From contig JAOMTZ010000009.1 in assembly GCA_028356125.1 (NCBI GenBank), positions 1 through 64,000 of the forward strand: a stretch of DNA of 64,000 nucleotides. The letters run 5' to 3'. This DNA comes from Candidatus Poseidoniaceae archaeon (GTDB lineage Archaea > Thermoplasmatota > Poseidoniia > Poseidoniales > Poseidoniaceae). Positions 45,456-52,156 of this stretch are shown piece after piece (within the stretch, counting starts at the first letter, position 1; every line of letters starts with the position of its first letter). The notes below the pieces were generated by a model. That model did not search any database and had not been told where the DNA came from. It saw nothing but the letters and a program-made list of their open reading frames with translations. The translations under genes were made by a program, and so were the position numbers.

Positions 45456-47294
45456 TTATCTTCCCCAAAAGTGGTCCTGCTTACGATGTAGGAGAGTAAT
45501 TTCTTCTAGAATCTCCTCTTCTATAGGCGTGAGTTCTAATTTCCTTAGGCGCTTAGCATGAGATGCGGGTATGTCTACCCAAAACTCGTCACCTTCTTCG
45601 ATATGACGGCCAACAGTTGGACCCATTACAGCAACTGCAAGTTCTTCTCCCTGGTTACCCTGTTTCACTTCATCGCTAGATCGAGTTCTTAAACTCTTGA
45701 TTTGGCCTACTGCGGTACCATCCAATTTCATAATTCGTTGGCCCACATGGACTCTACCACCCAGAACACGCATACCTACAATTGCAGGCCCCTTGTTTCG
45801 GAAAGTGTGGTCTTTGAGGTAACGTAAGTGGCCTGGATAGACAAGGTTCTCTCGAGCAGCCGCATCCATTTCGGCTTTGGTTGCCTCTCTCCATTCTTCA
45901 AATTCTTCAAGAATGCGATAAATAATTTCGGCGTCGATGAATTTGATTTCAGCATCAGGGCCTTCCAATTTAGGCTGCACCTCAGTATTGCCCTTGACGG
46001 AGAAGGCCAGAATGATTTGATTCAGCGGGTCTTCAGCACACTGAGCAGTGATGATGTCTCTCTTATTGACGGGTCCGATAGTAGCCATCCTGATTGGGAT
46101 GTCGATCTTGTTTAATTCGAAAGCTAGTGCTTCTAAACCACCAACGGTATCGGCTTTGATGACAACGCCTTCTTCAGCAATTTCCACAGATATCGATGCT
46201 TCTTTGTAAGCTTCTTTCTCTGCGTTTGCCTTAGAATCGGAATCGTTAGTTTGCCTCAGTGTAGTTCCTGCTAGAACATTTTCAAGGCCAGGGGCTACAA
46301 TTTTCAGCCCACATGCTGCAACGGCGTTATCGCATGATTCCCAACGGTCACCAGCGTCACGCATTTCAGACATTCCTTTCGGCCTAAACATTCCCTTGAT
46401 GTGTGTTGTAAATGGCCCATTAGCTCCAACAAGGGTTATGCTGTCTCCAACATTTAATTCACCACGATTGAGGATTACATCAATTGTCTTGCCTAATCCT
46501 CTTTCATCCTTCATCTCTAAGACAGTTCCTTCGCCATTGCCTAATGTGTCTCGTAATCTATCATCGAGGAACCTTTCTGCGAGACCCACGGTGACAGTTA
46601 ACAAATCCTGAAGCCCTTCTCCGTCCTTAGCAGAACACGGAACCATTGCTAGATTAGATTTGAAGTCGCGAATTTTATCATATCTTTCAATATTGAATCC
46701 GTGTTCACTGAATTGACCTAACAATTTCCAGTAACGCTCTTCAAAATACTGTTGGACATCTTCTCTCTGATTCGCCCATGACTCAATGAATGAACGTCCT
46801 TCGACGGTTCTCCAGCCATGAAGGCGGTCAACTTTGTTAGCGGCAACTACGAATGGTGTTTTTTTGTCTCTGAGGATTCTTAGACTTTCGATAGTTTGTG
46901 GTTGTAAACCTTCCATCACATCTACTACAAGAATAGCTATGTCAGCTAATGCGCCACCTCTGCTTCTCAAACTAGTAAACGAATGATGCCCAGGGGTATC
47001 AATGAATAAAAGTCCAGGACTGTTGAAATCTTTACCGCCGGTCATTGGCGCACATGTCTCATTGAGAATTTTCGCAGGAACCTCTGTTGCTCCAATATGT
47101 TGGGTTATTCCACCAGCTTCTCTGTCCATAACACTTGCTTGTCTTTCACTACCAAGTGATCTAAAATGATCCAAAACACTTGTCTTACCGTGGTCAACGT
47201 GGCCGAGTACAGCTACGATTGGTTGACGTTGCCAACCCAGTTCTTTCTCCTCTTCTTCAGGAGCGGTTTCTAAGCCCTCTCCTTCATCAGACAT
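45456..47294 (-). CDS. infB: translation initiation factor aIF5B
   Basis: 612 residues. An N-terminal acidic stretch, then the GTPase domain: GHVDHGKTSVLDHFR (P-loop), DTPGHHSFTSLRSRGG (switch II) and AANKVDR. Then domain II, domain III with EGVVIKADTVGGLEAL, and domain IV with a terminal IEEEILEEITLLHRKQ helix. It promotes subunit joining and initiator-tRNA positioning. GGAG sits about nine bases before the ATG. No intein interrupts the P-loop region. It is in the leftward cluster L7Ae-S28e-L24e-Ndk-aIF5B. Confidence 0.96.
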   Translation of the reverse strand: MSDEGEGLETAPEEEEKELGWQRQPIVAVLGHVDHGKTSVLDHFRSLGSERQASVMDREAGGITQHIGATEVPAKILNETCAPMTGGKDFNSPGLLFIDTPGHHSFTSLRSRGGALADIAILVVDVMEGLQPQTIESLRILRDKKTPFVVAANKVDRLHGWRTVEGRSFIESWANQREDVQQYFEERYWKLLGQFSEHGFNIERYDKIRDFKSNLAMVPCSAKDGEGLQDLLTVTVGLAERFLDDRLRDTLGNGEGTVLEMKDERGLGKTIDVILNRGELNVGDSITLVGANGPFTTHIKGMFRPKGMSEMRDAGDRWESCDNAVAACGLKIVAPGLENVLAGTTLRQTNDSDSKANAEKEAYKEASISVEIAEEGVVIKADTVGGLEALAFELNKIDIPIRMATIGPVNKRDIITAQCAEDPLNQIILAFSVKGNTEVQPKLEGPDAEIKFIDAEIIYRILEEFEEWREATKAEMDAAARENLVYPGHLRYLKDHTFRNKGPAIVGMRVLGGRVHVGQRIMKLDGTAVGQIKSLRTRSSDEVKQGNQGEELAVAVMGPTVGRHIEEGDEFWVDIPASHAKRLRKLELTPIEEEILEEITLLHRKQDHFWGR

Positions 47295-47340
47295 ATCAAA
47301 AACTCCAATTGGATTTTTAATTTTTCAATTGACGTTCAAT

Positions 47341-47787
47341 TCACTCGTAAACCCAAGATTGACTATCTTGGTTCCAGTCGTTAACGCCTTCTGGGAACCA
47401 TAGTCCCAGTTCGAATTCTGCAGTATCTGTTGCATCTGATCCGTGAATCATATTGTAGCCGATGTCCATTCCGAAATCGCCACGGATTGTTCCCGGGGCA
47501 GCTTCTCTTCCATTGGTTGGACCGATTAGATTGCGAGCTACACTAATTGCATCTCTTCCGGACCATGCCATACAAACTACAGGACCGCTAGTTACGAACT
47601 TGATTAAACCAGGGAAGAACGGGCGCTCTGCATGAACTGCATAATGCGTCTTTGCTATTTCTTCACTAGCTATGACTTGCTTAAGTCCGACTAATTGTAG
47701 TCCCTTTCTTTCGAATCTTTGAATGATTTCTCCAACCAGTCCGCGCTGCACACCATCAGGCTTTACCATGATATAGGTAGTCTCCAT
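47341..47787 (-). CDS. ndk: nucleoside diphosphate kinase
   Basis: 148 residues from the ATG at 47787 ([16 protein letters not shown]); an upstream frame to 47817 is rejected because the family begins at this strand. The NDK active-site motif NMIHGSD contains the phosphorylated His, and [21 protein letters not shown] and the C-terminal region are conserved. It transfers the gamma-phosphate between NTPs and NDPs in the cytoplasm. It lies between L24e and aIF5B in the usual archaeal order. Confidence 0.96.
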   Translation of the reverse strand: METTYIMVKPDGVQRGLVGEIIQRFERKGLQLVGLKQVIASEEIAKTHYAVHAERPFFPGLIKFVTSGPVVCMAWSGRDAISVARNLIGPTNGREAAPGTIRGDFGMDIGYNMIHGSDATDTAEFELGLWFPEGVNDWNQDSQSWVYE

Positions 47788-47861
47788 ACTAATTCCACCA
47801 TTGTGGCCGACTGGCAAGCCCTATTTGAGCGCAGCGATGAAACAAGCAAAGTTGCTTGGTA

Positions 47862-48050
47862 TCAAATGCCGCCCTTGACGAAATGGCGAGTCCACTTGAC
47901 CTTGCGCGAATTTCGCTTTAGTTTGACTGCATTCTTACGTGCTTTGCTGTTAGCAAACCACTGTACTGTGCCATCCCTGCGGATGAACATTAATCCTGTG
48001 CCCGGTTCGATAACTTCTCCGGAAAAAGTGCAAATTCTCTGTTCTGGCAT
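47862..48050 (-). CDS. rpl24e: 50S ribosomal protein L24e
   Basis: 62 residues, start ATG 48050 behind GGTGATC. Signature IC(T)FSGEVIEPGTGLMFIRRDGTVQWFANSK; the usual second zinc-finger cysteines are reduced, with only one Cys visible, so the zinc ribbon typical of the family appears lost. An archaeal/eukaryotic-specific ribosomal protein. Starts 5 bp after the stop of S28e, in operon. Confidence 0.93.
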   Translation of the reverse strand: MPEQRICTFSGEVIEPGTGLMFIRRDGTVQWFANSKARKNAVKLKRNSRKVKWTRHFVKGGI

Positions 48051-48055
48051 GATGA

Positions 48056-48280
48056 TCACCTATAGTTGAGTTTACGAGCTTCCCTTCCAGTGTCGCGAAG
48101 CATTAGGACATCTCCGAGACGGACAGGTCCGAGTACGTTTCTTGTGATAATTCGTCCCACGTCACGAGGGTTTGGCGCATCGTTGACACGCACCTTGACT
48201 TGAGTAGCTTCGCCAGTCATACCGGTTCTTCCTACAATCTCGACGACCTCAGCAGGCCATCCTCCGAGTTCTTCAGACAT
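48056..48280 (-). CDS. rps28e: 30S ribosomal protein S28e
   Basis: 74 residues. [25 protein letters not shown] and the C-terminal [21 protein letters not shown] identify S28e, an OB-fold protein of the archaeal/eukaryotic small subunit near the mRNA exit channel. It lies between L7Ae and L24e with intergenic gaps under 30 bp, so all three share a transcript. Confidence 0.96.
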   Translation of the reverse strand: MSEELGGWPAEVVEIVGRTGMTGEATQVKVRVNDAPNPRDVGRIITRNVLGPVRLGDVLMLRDTGREARKLNYR

Positions 48281-48307
48281 TTCTTATCCCTCCGAATTCA
48301 GATAATC

Positions 48308-48679
48308 TCAGTTAGAAAGCCCCTTTACGAGCTCTACAACTTCGTCGAATTTTTCCTTTGCGCCCTTTGAAACTTCAAGGAGTGCAAGAGATGCAGTCTT
48401 TACGCCACCAGGCATACCTGCTTCTTTTGCTAGGAATTCTTGGCTAGGAACGTATCCGAATGGAATACCTTTCTCAGCGCAGATTAGAGGGATGTGTGCC
48501 AATAGTTCTGGCGGGTTGACATCCTCTGCCATAATGATGAACTTTGCAGTACCGCGTTCCGCAGCCTTGGTTACCTCATTAGATCCTTTTTTCATTCTAC
48601 CGTTGTTGTTCGCCTGAACCATCTCGTAGATCTTATCTGCGACATCGTTAGGGGTATCAAAAGACACGTGTGCACTCAT
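48308..48679 (-). CDS. rpl7ae: 50S ribosomal protein L7Ae
   Basis: 123 residues from the ATG at 48679 (MSAHVSFDTPNDV); the upstream extension to 48742 is not conserved-looking. It carries the kink-turn-binding signature NNNGRMKKGSNEVTKAAERG, then FIIMAEDVNPPELLAHIPLICAEKGIPF. In archaea it binds K-turns in rRNA and in box C/D, H/ACA and RNase P RNAs. A TATA-like tttatatt near 48735 gives a short leader. First ribosomal gene of the leftward cluster. Confidence 0.96.
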   Translation of the reverse strand: MSAHVSFDTPNDVADKIYEMVQANNNGRMKKGSNEVTKAAERGTAKFIIMAEDVNPPELLAHIPLICAEKGIPFGYVPSQEFLAKEAGMPGGVKTASLALLEVSKGAKEKFDEVVELVKGLSN

Positions 48680-48765
48680 TGAAATCACTCTCATGCTTAT
48701 GTGAAGCAACGCTGCGCACGACCTCGCGAATATAAACACCACGGATTAACAAAATCAGGTGAAAA

Positions 48766-49701
48766 TTAGAATTCTTCGAGTATATTACGGACACCGCGAG
48801 CCAATGCGGCCCCTCCGGAGATGACAGCCCGACTATTGGATAGGCTAGAGGTGGCGTGCACGCCGTCGACATGATTGGCCAACCTGGCGATGGCCCCGCC
48901 GGTGAATAATCCGTGAGTGCATGCAGCATGAACTTCGGTTGCACCCTGGCTTCTCAAAGCATCTGCTGCTTTACAGATGGTTCCGCCTGTAGCAATCATG
49001 TCGTCGACGATTGCCACTATCTTCCCGTCGACATCCAAATCTTTGGCTTTGTGAATGATTGTATGGGCGTCGATTCTAGTTTTCTCTAGGTATGAGAAGG
49101 GTAAGCCGATGGCATCGGCAACAGCACTAGCACGATCAATAGCGCCCTTGTCTGGCGACAGAATGAAATCCGGGCCTACAGTTTTCTGCAGGTGTTCGGC
49201 AATCTCCGGCATTGCCGAAGTAAATGCTACGGGGATGGGCATTCCTTCCAATGCTACAGGGGCGTGGAGATCGAATACTACAATCCCGTCACAATGTGCA
49301 GATAGTAGCCTGCCAATTGCCTTGGCGCTAACTGCTTCTCCTGGCCTGAACCTCTTATCTTGCCTAGAGTACCCGAAATATGGAATTGCGACAATAACTC
49401 CGGGGCCAACAGGCGTCATTTCTTGAGGGCCAATTCCTTTGAGGTTATCAGTACGGCCGGCTCTGACATCTCTCAAAGCCTCTAGTAGCAATAATGTCTC
49501 GACAATACCTGCGTCTGGGAATGTGTTGGATACTAGAACTACCGGCTCTTTTCTAACCGCTTCTATTGAATCCTCTGGAATTCGGATGTAACCTTCAGAA
49601 TCAGGGAATCTTCTTGCTTCCAACGAATGATGTTCCCATCCTAGCTCGTCTGCTAGGTCGATAGCCAAGGAACGGGAATTACTCCCGGATACTACTACCA
49701 T
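48766..49701 (-). CDS. prs: ribose-phosphate pyrophosphokinase (PRPP synthetase)
   Basis: 311 residues. SLEARRFPDSEGYIRI near the start, YFGYSRQDKRFRPGEAVSAKAIG (flexible loop with catalytic Lys/Arg), FDLHAP, and the PRPP-binding loop IVDDMIATGGTI (two Asp and the TGGT phosphate loop). It makes PRPP from ribose 5-phosphate and ATP for nucleotide, His and Trp synthesis. Most leftward gene-string member upstream of L7Ae, with an ~86-bp gap containing the L7Ae promoter. Confidence 0.95.
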   Translation of the reverse strand: MVVVSGSNSRSLAIDLADELGWEHHSLEARRFPDSEGYIRIPEDSIEAVRKEPVVLVSNTFPDAGIVETLLLLEALRDVRAGRTDNLKGIGPQEMTPVGPGVIVAIPYFGYSRQDKRFRPGEAVSAKAIGRLLSAHCDGIVVFDLHAPVALEGMPIPVAFTSAMPEIAEHLQKTVGPDFILSPDKGAIDRASAVADAIGLPFSYLEKTRIDAHTIIHKAKDLDVDGKIVAIVDDMIATGGTICKAADALRSQGATEVHAACTHGLFTGGAIARLANHVDGVHATSSLSNSRAVISGGAALARGVRNILEEF

Positions 49702-49809
49702 GGTGTAAGGGCCTGCGAGGGGGCTAAATGAGGCTTATCCCATTCAAGAGTATTTTACTCGACTGGAACTCGTCCTTTTGACTAAATGCTACGCTGGCGT
49801 TGTAGTACA

Positions 49810-49886
49810 TGGTGCGCGAGGCAGGACTCGAACCTGCGACCTCCCGGTTATCAGCCGGGTGCTCCAGCCGACTAAGCTACCCGCGC
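49810..49886 (-). tRNA. tRNA-Ile (anticodon GAT), CCA encoded
   Basis: Read on the minus strand: acceptor GCGCGGG pairs with CTCGCGC (one G-T), D-arm TAGCTTAGTCGGCTGGAGC, anticodon stem CCCGG/CCGGG around the loop CTGATAA (anticodon GAT), T-arm CAGGTTCGAGTCCTG and discriminator A. The next three bases are CCA (complement 49810-49812), so the tail is genomic, unlike the Leu and Gly tRNAs here. No intron. Confidence 0.95.
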
Positions 49887-49934
49887 AAAGGCAGGTCGGC
49901 GACCGACCATCCCATGATAAAGACGACGGTACGC

Positions 49935-50525
49935 TCATTCCTCGATAGCGTCAGGGTCGTTGGCTTGCAGGTAAGAAGGCAAGCCAAGCAACTTGTCAAA
50001 GGTTCGTGAAAGAACTACTTCATCTAAGCGCTCGCGTGTGCGTGCGAGGGCCGTGATTGGAATATTCACTGTGGTGTCAACCCCGTATTGGATTTGAACA
50101 CCTATTCGTGTTTTTACTACAACTGCTCTGTATGTCCTCTTGATCTTAACGAGGTCGGTAATAACTCCGATTTCATTGCCCTGGTTATCTAGGACTGCTC
50201 TGTCCATCATTTCATCAGGCGCGTAAAGCTTCTCGTCAATACGTACTGTGTTTCTCCAACGGCGCTGAAGTTCACGCATGGACTTCGATAACTTGACAGC
50301 GCCATCATTTCTGATACTGTGGATAAGTTCCTTGTGTAGTGGTGCTAGTTCAGCCGGCTTACGCATGAACTCGTCAGCGACCCCTGGCTCAACCATGATG
50401 CGCATAGAGCGCACTCTGGATTCGTTCGGATGGTGACGTTCTCCTACGATCGTCCCCACCTTTGTATCATTCACGTATACATCCCTTTGGAGTAATTCCT
50501 GGATGTCATAATCATTGTTCGGCAT
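49935..50525 (-). CDS. PRC-barrel domain protein
   Basis: 196 residues. Two PRC-barrel-like halves: ~12-50 (DVYVNDTKVGTIVGERHHPNES) and ~110-165 (AVLDNQGNEIGVITDLVKIKRTYRAVVV), separated by a basic helical region (MRELQRRWRNTVRI). PRC barrels in archaea link RNA processing, cell division (CdpB-type) and photosystem proteins; two-barrel forms can act in division or ribosome assembly. The role here is not resolved. Strong AGGAG before the ATG and a TATA-like gtataatagg about 60 bp upstream. Confidence 0.78.
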   Translation of the reverse strand: MPNNDYDIQELLQRDVYVNDTKVGTIVGERHHPNESRVRSMRIMVEPGVADEFMRKPAELAPLHKELIHSIRNDGAVKLSKSMRELQRRWRNTVRIDEKLYAPDEMMDRAVLDNQGNEIGVITDLVKIKRTYRAVVVKTRIGVQIQYGVDTTVNIPITALARTRERLDEVVLSRTFDKLLGLPSYLQANDPDAIEE

Positions 50526-50830
50526 TTTCCCATCTCCTTGACCTTGTGACTCTTGGCCATTACACTCTCGACAGTGACGCCTATTATACTTGTCTCCGTC
50601 AAAAAATGCTTTTCCAATTGAGTTTGACGCATAATCTAGTTATCTTCAATTGCAGAAACAGTTGTATTTCATTTTTCTTGAGGTCGCTTATACTTTACTT
50701 TCAATTGGTGTCGCATAATCACAGAACAGTCACTAATCTTATTCTAAAAAATCAATTGCAAATTAAAAAATTCAATTGCAAAATATAAGAGAGGGCAAAC
50801 TCTACATCCGGGGACTAATCCCCTTAGACA
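50526..50830. promoter_or_regulatory. divergent control region with five CAATTG palindromes
   Basis: A 305-bp gap without genes. CAATTG occurs at 50615, 50647, 50702, 50753 and 50773. The first and third are followed by a shared gcataatc, making ~20-bp direct repeats. A TATA-like aaatataaga (50781-50790) serves the rightward gene at 50831, whose mRNA would begin with the perfect hairpin gggga-ctaa-tcccc (50810-50823). The leftward PRC-barrel promoter lies around 50585. The palindrome array suggests a multi-site operator. Confidence 0.45.
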
Positions 50831-51511
50831 ATGGCAGTTCTAATCGTGGGTGCGACATGTTCTCTTGGGGAATCTGTTGTTGACAAATTACTCTCGATGG
50901 ACATTAATGTCATCGCAGAGGAAGAAAGTCACCGTGAACGAAATCTTACACTATTGGAATATTCTGATGTTTCTTTGAATACATCAGGCTCGGGGTTTTC
51001 AATTTCATTTGACGGTAGTGATGCCGATATTGTAATTGGTAAAGATCTGATAATTCATGATATTTTGCCGACAAGAGACGACAGATGGCTGGTTCCGGAA
51101 ATACGTAATTGGCTTGCGGGCTCGATTGCTGAAACTAAGCCAAGATTTTGGCTAAGTGTGATCGATGCTGCAAATGCAATATCACATATCGCTAAGGCCG
51201 AATTGAAGCTTGACGGAATCCACATGTGTGGTAGAAGAGAGTGGTCTGCAATTGATTCAAAGGCCGAGTTTGATATGTTGTGGCAAAGAACAAACCAAGG
51301 AATTACTGGGAAGTTTACTGCAGAAACGTTATTCGGACATGAGATTGCAGGTATGGAAGCCAAACCAATAACTCATGTCGATGCACAGAGACCAGACTTA
51401 GACCCTCTTCATGATATCCTGTTGCAATTAACAGGTGATGGATGGCGACCACTCATTACTTTCAGAACAGCTTTGATGACCCTGATTGCAGGAATAATGG
51501 ATGTGGATTGA
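50831..51511 (+). CDS. short Rossmann-fold (NAD(P)-binding, epimerase-like) protein
   Basis: 226 residues. The start MAVLIVGATCSLGESVVDKLL is a Rossmann strand-loop-helix with GATCSLG, as in extended SDR/epimerases, and the WLVPEIRNWLAGSIAETKPRFWLSVIDAANAI part fits the later region of such proteins. The middle, including the usual YxxxK catalytic pair, is absent, so it looks internally shortened and probably is not a normal dehydrogenase. Overlapping context: the GNAT gene starts 2 bp after its stop. The leader carries a G/C hairpin. Confidence 0.6.
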   Translation: MAVLIVGATCSLGESVVDKLLSMDINVIAEEESHRERNLTLLEYSDVSLNTSGSGFSISFDGSDADIVIGKDLIIHDILPTRDDRWLVPEIRNWLAGSIAETKPRFWLSVIDAANAISHIAKAELKLDGIHMCGRREWSAIDSKAEFDMLWQRTNQGITGKFTAETLFGHEIAGMEAKPITHVDAQRPDLDPLHDILLQLTGDGWRPLITFRTALMTLIAGIMDVD

Positions 51512-51512
51512 A

Positions 51513-51998
51513 ATGAAAACCCGAGTTCTAACCAAGGAAGACTCGCCTTCATTATGGAAGATTAACGAAGAAGGTTTACCTGGAACTGAAAAGGTATCAG
51601 AAGATGAGATTAAATCGCTTTTAGATTATTCAGAATTATCAATTGGGGCATTCGATGGTGAGAAACTACTGGGTTTCGTGATTTGTCTTCCGCCTGGAAC
51701 AGAGTACGCAAGCCTAAACTATGCTTGGTTCAATCAGAGGTATGACGATTTTCTGTATGTGGACAGAATCGCAGTATCACAGAATCATCGCAATAAAAAC
51801 GTTGGTTCATCATTGTATGCTGAGGTTATTTCAGTATCTGTTCAAAATGAAGTACCTATAGCGGCAGAGGTAAACCTCACTCCGCCCAACCCCGGTTCCT
51901 TAAGGTTCCACGAGAGAAATGGGTTCGCAGAGGTTGGTGTTTTCAGCCATGGACGTAAAGCGGTAAAAATGCTACTACGTCCTAATTTCCAAGTCTGA
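51513..51998 (+). CDS. GNAT-family N-acetyltransferase
   Basis: 161 residues from the ATG at 51513, immediately after the stop of the Rossmann gene, so the two are translationally close. GNAT core: IGAFDGEKLLGFVICLPPG (beta4), LYVDRIAVSQNHRNKNVGSSLYAEVIS (acetyl-CoA loop Q/R-x-x-G-x-G/S), and VNLTPPNPGSLRFHERNGFAEVG (final strand with NxxxLRFHERNGF). It acetylates an amine, either of a small molecule or a protein N-terminus. The substrate is unknown. Confidence 0.88.
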   Translation: MKTRVLTKEDSPSLWKINEEGLPGTEKVSEDEIKSLLDYSELSIGAFDGEKLLGFVICLPPGTEYASLNYAWFNQRYDDFLYVDRIAVSQNHRNKNVGSSLYAEVISVSVQNEVPIAAEVNLTPPNPGSLRFHERNGFAEVGVFSHGRKAVKMLLRPNFQV

Positions 51999-52023
51999 AA
52001 CCGATTAATTGTGTGTCTTAGAG

Positions 52024-52095
52024 TGCGAGAGCCGGGACTCGAACCCGGGTTCAAGCGTTGGCAACGCTCGGTGATAACCACTACACTACTCTCGC
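52024..52095 (-). tRNA. tRNA-Gly (anticodon GCC)
   Basis: Minus strand: acceptor GCGAGAG pairs with CTCTCGC, discriminator A. Anticodon stem GAGCG/CGCTT (one G-T) encloses TTGCCAA, giving GCC for Gly GGC/GGU. T-arm CCGGGTTCGAGTCCCGG is perfect. No encoded CCA and no intron. Confidence 0.95.
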
Positions 52096-52156
52096 AAGTG
52101 TAACCCTCGGATTGGACAGGGGTATAAACCGTTATCGATGAGTAATACGGACTAAA

